Part shown: positions 1-6,202 of the stretch, one piece after another
How positions within the stretch are numbered: position 1 is the stretch's first letter
How the letters are laid out: the number at the start of each line of letters is the position of its first letter
Origin: an uncultured Bacteroidota bacterium
GTDB lineage: Bacteria; Bacteroidota; Bacteroidia; B-17B0; Aurantibacillaceae
Length of the DNA: 7,469 nucleotides
NCBI GenBank assembly: GCA_903923915.1
Contig: CAIXZI010000695.1
Span: 1 to 7,469 of the forward strand
Direction of reading: 5' to 3'
Translations under genes and position numbers: made by a program
Notes under the pieces: generated by a model
Told to the model about the DNA's origin: nothing
Seen by the model: only the letters and a program-made list of their open reading frames with translations
Database searches by the model: none

Positions 1-208
1 ATAATAAATCATTTTTTACATTGTCTTTTTCAACATAAACTGTTTTTATTATTTCTTCTTTTTGAATTACAATTTGCTTTTGCTCGTTAACCATGTAAAC
101 CAAAATACCATTGCCTACAAGCGATGCAATCAATAATAACCAAGGCAAAAGTCCGCCACGTTTCTTTTTTTCTTCCTGAGGTTTTTGTATTTCTGTGTTT
201 TCTTCCAT
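1..208 (-). CDS. Single-pass membrane protein, N-terminal part (cut by window edge)
   Basis: The frame starts at an ATG (complement of 206-208) and stays open to base 1, giving 69 residues without a stop; the rest lies outside the window. Residues 1-17 are charged and rich in Lys and Glu, ending in KKKR, which fits a cytoplasmic N-terminus by the positive-inside rule. Residues about 20-40 form one hydrophobic helix (LLPWLLLIASLVGNGILVY). Residues 41-69 are polar with Glu, Lys, Gln and spaced Ile/Val, suggesting the start of a periplasmic coiled coil. The start is only 2 bases after the amidase stop, so it is probably the next gene of the same operon and may be translationally coupled. I do not recognise the family. 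Membrane-anchored coiled-coil proteins with this layout occur in Bacteroidota, but no function can be given. That this is a real gene is well supported by the clean frame and spacing. Confidence 0.8.
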   Translation of the reverse strand, partial: MEENTEIQKPQEEKKKRGGLLPWLLLIASLVGNGILVYMVNEQKQIVIQKEEIIKTVYVEKDNVKNDLL

Positions 209-210
209 AA

Positions 211-2091
211 TTATTTGTTGTTTGAAATTTGTTTAACAGCTTCTTTAAAATCTATACGTTGGTTGTTTTTTAATGCAATGACAAAACAGTCTTTATATGT
301 TTCTTTCATTTTATGCTGCAGGTTAATGGCATCATTTGGTTCTGCAAAATTACCCGATGTAAGTTTAAAAACGTTTCCGGCTTTATAAAAACCAACATCT
401 TCTATGCTTTTGTATTTATCTGATTTTAAGTTCGGCTCTGTTTCACTCATAGCAAACTGCACCTTAAATGCTACGCCAGGCTTGCTTTGAGGAGTATTGT
501 TGTTTTTAATTTTTTGTACCGTATCTTTTTTAGGCGTTTTATCTTTATAATTAGTTACAATATCTTTTGCCTTTGGCGGAATGGTATCTGCTTTTTGTTT
601 TTGAATTTTTGCCAAAGAATCTGCCGCATGCTTTTTTGCCGCTAATCTTGCTTTTTCTTGATTATGTTTAATTTTTTCTTTCAAATATTTTTCTTCTTTT
701 TCTTTTAGACGTTGTTTTTCTGCTGTAATGACGGCATCAATTTCTTTTAATTTTTCTTTTGGATAAATTTCTTCAGGCATAAGCTCAGTTGCTTGCTGGT
801 ATTGAATGGCGGCGGCATTCCAATTTTTTTGTGCGACTAATTTATCAGCGCTGGCAATTAAAGTATTGTACTTGGTTTTTAATTCTTTTTTTTGTTGCTC
901 CTCAACACTAAGGCTGCTTTTTTGTTCGGCAATTTTCTTTTTACATTCTTCTACTCGTGCCAGTGGATATCTTTCTTCGGGTTTTAATTCGTTGCATTTT
1001 TCGTATTTTAACTGGGCATCTTCATATTTTTTTGCTTTCCAAAAATCATCTGCTTCCTTTAAGAAACCGTTATACAACTCTTCATTAGCCGTATTTGCAA
1101 TTGAAGAAGAATCTTGCTCAACATCATTTACATTTCCTTTAGATAAATTTTCGTTTACCAGGGGCTCTTCTTTTTCTAAGTCGTCGTCATATTTTTTACT
1201 TACGCCTTCGTTCTCATCTTTATAACTACGCACGGCTCTAAACAAGGCAGAAGCCATGTATTTTTGTCCTTTTTCAGATCCAAGAAATTTCTCTTCTTCG
1301 GGGTTGGTTAAAAAGCCTACTTCGGTTAAAATACTTGGCATAGCGGTGCGCCATAATACCCAAATACTCTGGCGTTGCACTCCCTTATCAACCCTGCCGG
1401 CTTTTTTTGTGTATTCTGACTGTATTTTAGAGGCTAAATCGGCGCTTTGTCCAACAAAGGCACCTGTCCATAAACTCATAATAATGTAGGCTTCATCACT
1501 CTGTGGATCAAACCCGTTGTAGGTTTTCTGATAATTATCTTCCAATAACATCGAAGCATTTTCTCGTTTGGCGGTGTTTAGCTTGCCTTTTTCATTAGAA
1601 ATACCCATTACGTAGGTGGCGCTGCCAAAGGGTTTAGGGTTATGTACTTCTACTTTATGAATTTTAACTTTTTTATCTTTATAGGTTTTGTAATGCACTT
1701 TACCGTTCTTATCCTTAAAAACAGCGTAGTTGGAAGCTGCGTTACAGTGTATGGATATAAATAAATCGGCATTATTTCGGTTGGCAATTTGGGCGCGCTC
1801 TTCCAGTTCAACAAATTCATCTGTTTTTCGGGTATAAATTACTTTAACATCAGGCATGTTTTTTTCAATCAATTCTCCCAATTTTAAAGCAATACCAAGG
1901 GCTACAGTCTTTTCGTTGTGCACGCTTCCATTACAACCAGGGTCTTTACCGCCATGTCCGGCATCAATAACTATGGTTTTAACACCTTTTGGCTTGGTTT
2001 TTGGTATATGTGCTTCGCTAAATAAAAACAGCGTAATAACTGCAAAAAGCAAAACCTTTAGTGGCCTTATGTAGTTATTGGTGCAAATCAT
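211..2091 (-). CDS. N-acetylmuramoyl-L-alanine amidase (Amidase_3 family) with TPR-like repeats and C-terminal SPOR-like domain
   Basis: This is a periplasmic zinc amidase, a family that cuts the bond between N-acetylmuramic acid and L-alanine in peptidoglycan, often during daughter-cell separation. Residues 1-27 look like a Sec signal peptide (RPLK, then a hydrophobic stretch to SEA). The catalytic domain spans about 37-290: zinc ligands H46 (DAGHGGKD), E60 (HNEK) and H115 (SIHCNA), and the catalytic glutamate E257 (LTEVGFLTN). Between H115 and E257 are long insertions (about 121-155 and 184-205) of the kind seen in Bacteroidota homologues. Two TPR-like repeats (about 340-388 and 408-456) with a shared PEExYP motif follow, then a charged Lys/Glu/Ala helix (about 456-500), a Pro/Lys/Thr linker and a SPOR-like domain (about 540-615, starting VAFKVQFA), a fold that usually binds denuded septal glycan. 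It is divergent from lptD and 2 bases ahead of the next minus-strand gene. All catalytic residues are present, so it should be active. The exact cellular role is inferred. Confidence 0.95.
   Translation of the reverse strand: MICTNNYIRPLKVLLFAVITLFLFSEAHIPKTKPKGVKTIVIDAGHGGKDPGCNGSVHNEKTVALGIALKLGELIEKNMPDVKVIYTRKTDEFVELEERAQIANRNNADLFISIHCNAASNYAVFKDKNGKVHYKTYKDKKVKIHKVEVHNPKPFGSATYVMGISNEKGKLNTAKRENASMLLEDNYQKTYNGFDPQSDEAYIIMSLWTGAFVGQSADLASKIQSEYTKKAGRVDKGVQRQSIWVLWRTAMPSILTEVGFLTNPEEEKFLGSEKGQKYMASALFRAVRSYKDENEGVSKKYDDDLEKEEPLVNENLSKGNVNDVEQDSSSIANTANEELYNGFLKEADDFWKAKKYEDAQLKYEKCNELKPEERYPLARVEECKKKIAEQKSSLSVEEQQKKELKTKYNTLIASADKLVAQKNWNAAAIQYQQATELMPEEIYPKEKLKEIDAVITAEKQRLKEKEEKYLKEKIKHNQEKARLAAKKHAADSLAKIQKQKADTIPPKAKDIVTNYKDKTPKKDTVQKIKNNNTPQSKPGVAFKVQFAMSETEPNLKSDKYKSIEDVGFYKAGNVFKLTSGNFAEPNDAINLQHKMKETYKDCFVIALKNNQRIDFKEAVKQISNNK
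724..1074 (-). repeat. Two protein-level TPR-like repeats inside the amidase gene
   Basis: Amidase residues 340-388 and 408-456 align without gaps at an offset of 68 residues. Shared positions include Tyr340/Tyr408, Ala-Asp at 347-348/415-416, an aromatic at 356/424 (Tyr/Trp), Ala359/Ala427, Tyr363/Tyr431, Glu-Leu at 368-369/436-437 and PEExYP at 371-376/439-444. The helix-turn-helix pattern resembles TPR units, and the PEExYP ending is familiar from Bacteroidota envelope proteins. The repeats are likely a spacer or protein-binding stalk between the catalytic and SPOR-like domains. The duplication is clear in protein; it has diverged at the DNA level. Confidence 0.7.
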
Positions 2092-2130
2092 CTGCTTAGT
2101 GCAATTTTTGTAGCTTTATGCGCTGTTTTA

Positions 2131-2157
2131 CAAAAGTATTTTTAGATTTTGAGCAAA
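2131..2157 (-). promoter_or_regulatory. Candidate Bacteroidota-type promoter for the amidase operon
   Basis: Read on the minus strand, bases 2138-2131 are TACTTTTG, an exact match to the Bacteroidota -7 consensus TAnnTTTG. A TTTG at 2157-2154 could serve as the -33 element, but the gap is about 15 bases, shorter than the usual 17-23, so that half is weak. Transcription would start near 2124 and leave a leader of roughly 33 bases before the amidase ATG. The site overlaps the first codons of the divergent lptD, so expression of the two genes may be linked. Confidence 0.45.
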
Positions 2158-4815
2158 CGAGCCTTTATACTAATAGTTTTTAATTACGTTGTGTTAATAA
2201 ACAGCGTAAAGGCGCATGCTTTTTTAAATCTGTACAAAAATAGTACCATGCCTATTTATCTTCAAAAGCCAGATACAACAAAGCCTAAAACAGATACCAT
2301 TCGCAAAAACATAGATACATTAAGCACAGCCAACAATGAAAATGGAATAGAAACAAAGGTTGAGTATAATGCTGATGATTCGATAAGGGTGGAAGCAGAA
2401 AACAAAAAAGCCTATTTGTACGGAAATGCAACGGTGCATTACGAAGATTTTGATTTAAAGGCGGCGTACATTGAAATTGATAATAAAGCAAATACTATTA
2501 CTGCTGTGGGAGTGCCTGATAGTAATGGAATTCCGCAAGGGAGCCCACAATTTAAGCAAGGTAAAGATGAAATGAAATGCGAAAAAATAATCTATAACAT
2601 AAAAACAAAAAAAGGAAATATTTTTGGAATATTAACAAAACAAAACGACTTCTTTATTTATGGTGAAGCGGTAAAAAAAGACACCAATAATGTGATGTAC
2701 ATTAAGCGGATGAAGTGTATTCCTTGTGAGTTTGAGGACGCTAAAATATATTTTCGTGCCAGCAGAGCTAAAATAATACCAAACGATAAAATTGTTACAG
2801 GCTCTTTGTTTTTAGAGGTTTCTAATATTCCAACGCCATTGGGTTTGCCTTTTGGTTTTTTTCCGAATGTAAAAAAAGATAAATCAAAAACAGGTATACT
2901 AATGCCAAGCTATGGTTACTCTGCCACTCAGGGATTTTACCTGCAAAACATGGGTTATTTTTTACCTATTAATGATAAACTACAGGTTTTTTTATACGGA
3001 AGTATTTATGGCAATGGCTCTTGGGCAATTAATACCAGTGCGCCAAATCCGCTGCTAAATTATAGAGTAAATTACAAATATAGCGGCACTTTTAATTTTG
3101 CTTTTTCTCAAAATGTGTCGGGCAGACCAGAAGATAATCCTCCTTTTGGCTCTAAAAGAGACCCAAATGACCCTAATTATTTAACCAAAGTAAATAACTT
3201 TAAGGTTAATTGGAGTCACACACAGGATAATCGTTTTAATCCCACTATACGTTTTAGTGCCTCTGTAAATGCAGCCAGTTCTGGCTTTGGCAGATATAAC
3301 AATCAATTACCAAGTACCTATTTGCAAAGTAATTTACTGTCCAGTATTATGTTTACAAAAAGCTTTAAAGGTTCAACGCTGTCTATTAATATGAGAGATG
3401 TGCAATCCTTACAATCGCACGACATACAGATAGATGCACCACAACTAACGTATGCGGTTAATAGATTATATCCATTTAAAAATCAGGCTCACACCACAGC
3501 CACTTGGTTAGATAAATTATATATTGATTATACCTTGCAAGCCAAAGCAACCATAAGCACAAAAGATAGTTTGTTGTTTAAACCTGCTGCGCTGGGTGCC
3601 ATACAATATGGCTTAAACCAAAGCATACCTATTGGTACAAACATAAGTCTTTTTAAATATTTTACGCTTAGTCCGCAAGCTAATTTTCAGCAATACACTA
3701 ATTTTCAAACAACAAGCGTAGAATATAACAAAACAACAAACGCATTGAATTCATTTATAAGAAGGACTCCCTCGCTTGCTTTTGATCAAAGTTATCAGGT
3801 AAATCTTACCACAAAAATTTATGGAGATTATATATTTAAATCTAAATTATTAAAGCAAATTAGGCATCAAATAGTGCCAACGGTAGGTTTTGTATATCAT
3901 CCGGATATGCAGGGTAGTAACCTTAATTTTTATCAATATGTACAAACAGGTATTGATAGTTCAAACAGAAATCATACTCCTGTAGGTGTTTATAGCCATA
4001 TTTCTCGTTTTCAAAACGGCTTATTTGGTGGGCCTGCGGGGGCAGAAAGTGGAGCTATTACTTTTAATATAAATAATACACTTGATGCAAAAATCAGACA
4101 AAGAACAGATACTAGTATATCTTACAGAAAAGTAGCGCTGTTGCAAATGCTTAGTATTGGCGGTAGCTACGATGTGGCTGCTAAAACAAATAATTTAAGC
4201 AATATTAATTTTTCGGTACGTACAGCACTTTTTAAAAATGTGGTAAGTGTAAGTTTTACTTCGGTGTTTGATCCCTATAAATTAAATACAGATGGAACCC
4301 GTAGCAATCTATATTTATATAACCATACATCTGTGAAGCAATTTCAATTAGCTCGATTTACAACGTGTAATTTTTCTGCAAATGGAACCTTAACTAACGC
4401 ACAGATAAAGGCTTTTAAAGACAGTAAGTTGCCTTTTAGTATTGGATTAAATTATACTTTAAATTTCACTAAAGGTATAAACACTCCAGATGTATATATT
4501 CGAAATTCAGAAACCATAACCGTTATTAAAGGTGTGCATACCGAAAGCACTTACTATCAAAAGTTAAGTGCTACTTTTAGTATTAAACCTACTATAAACT
4601 GGAAATTTGATATTACCAGTGGTTACGATTTTGATGCTAAAAACTTGAGTTATACTCGCTTTAGCATTTATAGAGATTTGCGTTGCTGGGAAGCCCGTAT
4701 ATCATGGGTTCCATTTGGCCCATCTAAACAATATATGTTAACATTAAATTTAAAAGCACCATCGTTAAGCAGTTTAAAAATTCCGAAACAAAAACTTTGG
4801 CAGGATAATTTATAA
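2149..4815 (+). CDS. lptD: LPS-assembly outer-membrane protein LptD (Bacteroidota type)
   Basis: LptD is the outer-membrane beta-barrel that receives lipopolysaccharide from the periplasmic Lpt bridge and inserts it in the outer leaflet. The 888 residues fit the size of Bacteroidota homologues. Residues 1-24 from a TTG start form a signal peptide (SKR, hydrophobic core, likely cleavage after AHA). An in-frame TAG at 2143-2145 rules out a longer start; the first ATG (residue 34) would lose the signal peptide, so TTG is preferred. Residues about 80-225 are the periplasmic jelly-roll (OstA-like) domain (YLYGNATVHYEDFDLKA), followed by family motifs LPFGFFPN (233-240), GILMPSYG (249-256) and GYFLPINDK. 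The remainder is a barrel of alternating, aromatic-rich strands ending in RCWEARISWVPFG. Cysteines are C144, C190, C193, C740 and C846; in proteobacterial LptD, disulfides are needed for maturation. It is followed after 1 base by the next gene. Confidence 0.95.
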   Translation: MSKRAFILIVFNYVVLINSVKAHAFLNLYKNSTMPIYLQKPDTTKPKTDTIRKNIDTLSTANNENGIETKVEYNADDSIRVEAENKKAYLYGNATVHYEDFDLKAAYIEIDNKANTITAVGVPDSNGIPQGSPQFKQGKDEMKCEKIIYNIKTKKGNIFGILTKQNDFFIYGEAVKKDTNNVMYIKRMKCIPCEFEDAKIYFRASRAKIIPNDKIVTGSLFLEVSNIPTPLGLPFGFFPNVKKDKSKTGILMPSYGYSATQGFYLQNMGYFLPINDKLQVFLYGSIYGNGSWAINTSAPNPLLNYRVNYKYSGTFNFAFSQNVSGRPEDNPPFGSKRDPNDPNYLTKVNNFKVNWSHTQDNRFNPTIRFSASVNAASSGFGRYNNQLPSTYLQSNLLSSIMFTKSFKGSTLSINMRDVQSLQSHDIQIDAPQLTYAVNRLYPFKNQAHTTATWLDKLYIDYTLQAKATISTKDSLLFKPAALGAIQYGLNQSIPIGTNISLFKYFTLSPQANFQQYTNFQTTSVEYNKTTNALNSFIRRTPSLAFDQSYQVNLTTKIYGDYIFKSKLLKQIRHQIVPTVGFVYHPDMQGSNLNFYQYVQTGIDSSNRNHTPVGVYSHISRFQNGLFGGPAGAESGAITFNINNTLDAKIRQRTDTSISYRKVALLQMLSIGGSYDVAAKTNNLSNINFSVRTALFKNVVSVSFTSVFDPYKLNTDGTRSNLYLYNHTSVKQFQLARFTTCNFSANGTLTNAQIKAFKDSKLPFSIGLNYTLNFTKGINTPDVYIRNSETITVIKGVHTESTYYQKLSATFSIKPTINWKFDITSGYDFDAKNLSYTRFSIYRDLRCWEARISWVPFGPSKQYMLTLNLKAPSLSSLKIPKQKLWQDNL

Positions 4816-4816
4816 C

Positions 4817-5359
4817 ATGTTAAAACAAATCCCTCTATACGAAGAAAAACAATACCTAGGCTATAACCGGGTTTCGGCGCTAATACGTACTGTATTGGCT
4901 TTGCTTTGTTTTGTGGGGTATTACTGGAGCGAAAACCCCAAACCTATTGATGTATCGGGCATTCACATTGGTTCATATCCTGTAGATGAGATTCCTGCTG
5001 CGGGACACATTTTTTTCATCCTCGGTATTTTCATCATGATATTATCACTTTTATTAATGTATGTGTTACATATACAAACCATTGTTTACCCCAATTACCT
5101 TATGCTTAGCGGCTTTTGGGGCGCATGTAAAATTAAAATAGACTTTAGTAACATCCACACCATTAAAAAATTACGCTACAAAAAAAACAGTTTTAGACGC
5201 CCGGTTTATAATCTCTATATTAAAGAAATTGTTAAGTTTTATACCTCGGGCAATCACTTTATCGAGTTAAAAGATAAAGATGGTTTTACCTATCGTATTG
5301 GTACGCAACGCCCTAATGAATTGTTTAAAATAATTAACCATCAAATCAATAATTTTTAA
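4817..5359 (+). CDS. Two-helix membrane protein with C-terminal PH-like domain, function unknown
   Basis: The 180-residue product starts 1 base after the lptD stop, so it is almost surely co-transcribed with lptD and may be translationally coupled. Two hydrophobic helices are visible, about residues 23-38 (RTVLALLCFVGYYW) and 66-88 (FFILGIFIMILSLLLMY). The loop between them (about 39-62) is short and polar. The C-terminal half, about 90-178, has alternating beta-strand character (IVYPNYLML, then KIKIDFSNIHTIKKL, then HFIELKDKDGFTYRIGTQ) and a final helix (PNELFKIINH). This resembles bacterial PH-like domains found on small membrane proteins, facing the cytoplasm. I do not recognise a named gene. 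A link to lipopolysaccharide export is suggested only by position. The reading frame is secure; the PH assignment is moderate. Confidence 0.85.
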   Translation: MLKQIPLYEEKQYLGYNRVSALIRTVLALLCFVGYYWSENPKPIDVSGIHIGSYPVDEIPAAGHIFFILGIFIMILSLLLMYVLHIQTIVYPNYLMLSGFWGACKIKIDFSNIHTIKKLRYKKNSFRRPVYNLYIKEIVKFYTSGNHFIELKDKDGFTYRIGTQRPNELFKIINHQINNF

Positions 5360-5407
5360 TTTCGTTTCAGAAAAAAGAATTAATTTTATACGACAACTAA
5401 AATAAAA

Positions 5408-5413
5408 AGGAGG
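5408..5413 (+). promoter_or_regulatory. Perfect Shine-Dalgarno sequence (AGGAGG) before the 96-residue gene
   Basis: AGGAGG ends 5 bases before the ATG at 5419, within a longer AAAAAGGAGGG run, an ideal ribosome binding site. No other gene here has one: the starts at 208, 2091, 2149, 4817, 5712 and 6203 have A/T-rich leaders or sit right after a stop codon. In Bacteroidota, Shine-Dalgarno pairing is generally not used, and in Flavobacterium johnsoniae the anti-Shine-Dalgarno is sequestered by ribosomal protein bS21 and neighbours, so a strong site stands out. Confidence 0.8.
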
Positions 5414-5418
5414 GCGTT

Positions 5419-5709
5419 ATGAATACACAAAAAAAACATCAGGTAATTGATAAAGAAGCTGTTTCGGGATTACATTTTCCGGACATTGAAATATTAAAAG
5501 ATGCAGAAGAAATTAAACAACGTGCGGCAGATTTACAAAGATGTTTGTCTTTAGGGAATTTAGAACACTCTAAAATTAAAATTTATTTTGAAGATGATAC
5601 TTCATCTAAAGTTGTTGATACAACCGTATGGGGCTTAACAGATAAACGTGTTATTCTTAAACAAGGCATTGTAATACCTATTAAACGTATTACTAAAGTT
5701 AAGTTTTAG
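5419..5709 (+). CDS. Small soluble protein of unknown function (96 residues), Bacteroidota-type
   Basis: There is no signal peptide or membrane helix, so it is probably cytoplasmic. Residues about 1-45 are polar and helical (ILKDAEEIKQRAADLQR), and residues about 52-96 read as beta strands: KIKIYFEDD, KVVDTTVWGLTDKRVILKQG, then IVIPIKRITKVKF. The pattern TDKR-hydrophobic-IPI-x-RI resembles the core strands of bacterial PH-like domains and also a small Bacteroidota family I recall with a similar 'TTxWxxTDKxVxLKxGxxIPI' tail, for which no function is known to me. The start is fixed by AGGAGG 5 bases upstream. A 59-base gap separates it from the preceding gene, while the next gene begins 2 bases after its stop, so it may head a small unit with the DsbD-N-like gene. 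No function is assigned. Confidence 0.85.
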   Translation: MNTQKKHQVIDKEAVSGLHFPDIEILKDAEEIKQRAADLQRCLSLGNLEHSKIKIYFEDDTSSKVVDTTVWGLTDKRVILKQGIVIPIKRITKVKF

Positions 5710-5711
5710 CC

Positions 5712-6176
5712 ATGAGGCAAAAGTATTTTATTACTTTATTTTTTTCTTTTCTTTTTTTCGGAAACATGTTTTCACAAACTATAACCCCGGTTAAATGGGA
5801 ATGTAGTTACAATACAATTGACGAAAATAATGGAGAGTTAATTATAAAAGCAAACATAAGTATTGAGTGGCACATATACTCTCAGCTGCAAAGTGGCGAT
5901 GGCCCGCTACCAACTATTTTTTATTTTGAAAGAACACCCGATTTTGATTTAGTAGGCAATGTTGTAGAGCCAAACCCTGAAAAAGCTTACTCAGGTGTTT
6001 TTACTGCCGATGTTTTAATGTTTAGTAATGAAGTTGTTTTTAAACAAAAAATAAAACGAAGCAATAAAAAAGCTTTTACCATTATGGGCAACGTAGAGTG
6101 CATGGCTTGTAACAATGTATCTTGCCTGCCACCAAAAAAATATACACTTACCGTTAAGGTTCCGTCTGCTGATTAA
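5712..6176 (+). CDS. Secreted stand-alone DsbD N-terminal (nDsbD)-like thiol protein
   Basis: Residues 1-21 are a signal peptide (MRQKYF, a Phe-rich core, GNMFS, cleavage before Gln22), placing the mature protein in the periplasm. The rest matches the immunoglobulin-like N-terminal domain of DsbD: W29, a strand around ELIIKANISIEWHIYS, and a C-terminal motif ending CLPPKKYTLTVKV. In full-length DsbD this domain takes electrons from the membrane part through a Cys pair and passes them to periplasmic partners; here the equivalent pair is most likely C133 and C138 (CNNVSC). There is an extra C130 and a lone C31. Neither a membrane domain nor a thioredoxin domain is present: at 154 residues this is only the alpha-like domain. 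Stand-alone copies are common in Bacteroidota. It starts 2 bases after the previous gene. The fold is quite sure; the partner proteins are unknown. Confidence 0.88.
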   Translation: MRQKYFITLFFSFLFFGNMFSQTITPVKWECSYNTIDENNGELIIKANISIEWHIYSQLQSGDGPLPTIFYFERTPDFDLVGNVVEPNPEKAYSGVFTADVLMFSNEVVFKQKIKRSNKKAFTIMGNVECMACNNVSCLPPKKYTLTVKVPSAD

Positions 6177-6202
6177 GTTTATCATCAAGAAAATAAATAC
6201 AA

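Noticed and set aside
806..1225. Plus-strand open frame of 139 codons inside the amidase gene
   Set aside because: It is antisense to the coiled-coil and TPR-like part of a well supported gene. Its Phe/Ser-rich product is the complement of Lys/Glu-rich codons, and no family is recognisable.
5360..5418. Possible terminator, promoter or riboswitch in the 59-base gap
   Set aside because: There is no GC-rich stem followed by a T run, and the gap is too short for a known riboswitch. TAATTTTA at 5381-5388 is a one-base miss of the -7 element with no suitable TTG upstream, so a promoter cannot be claimed.
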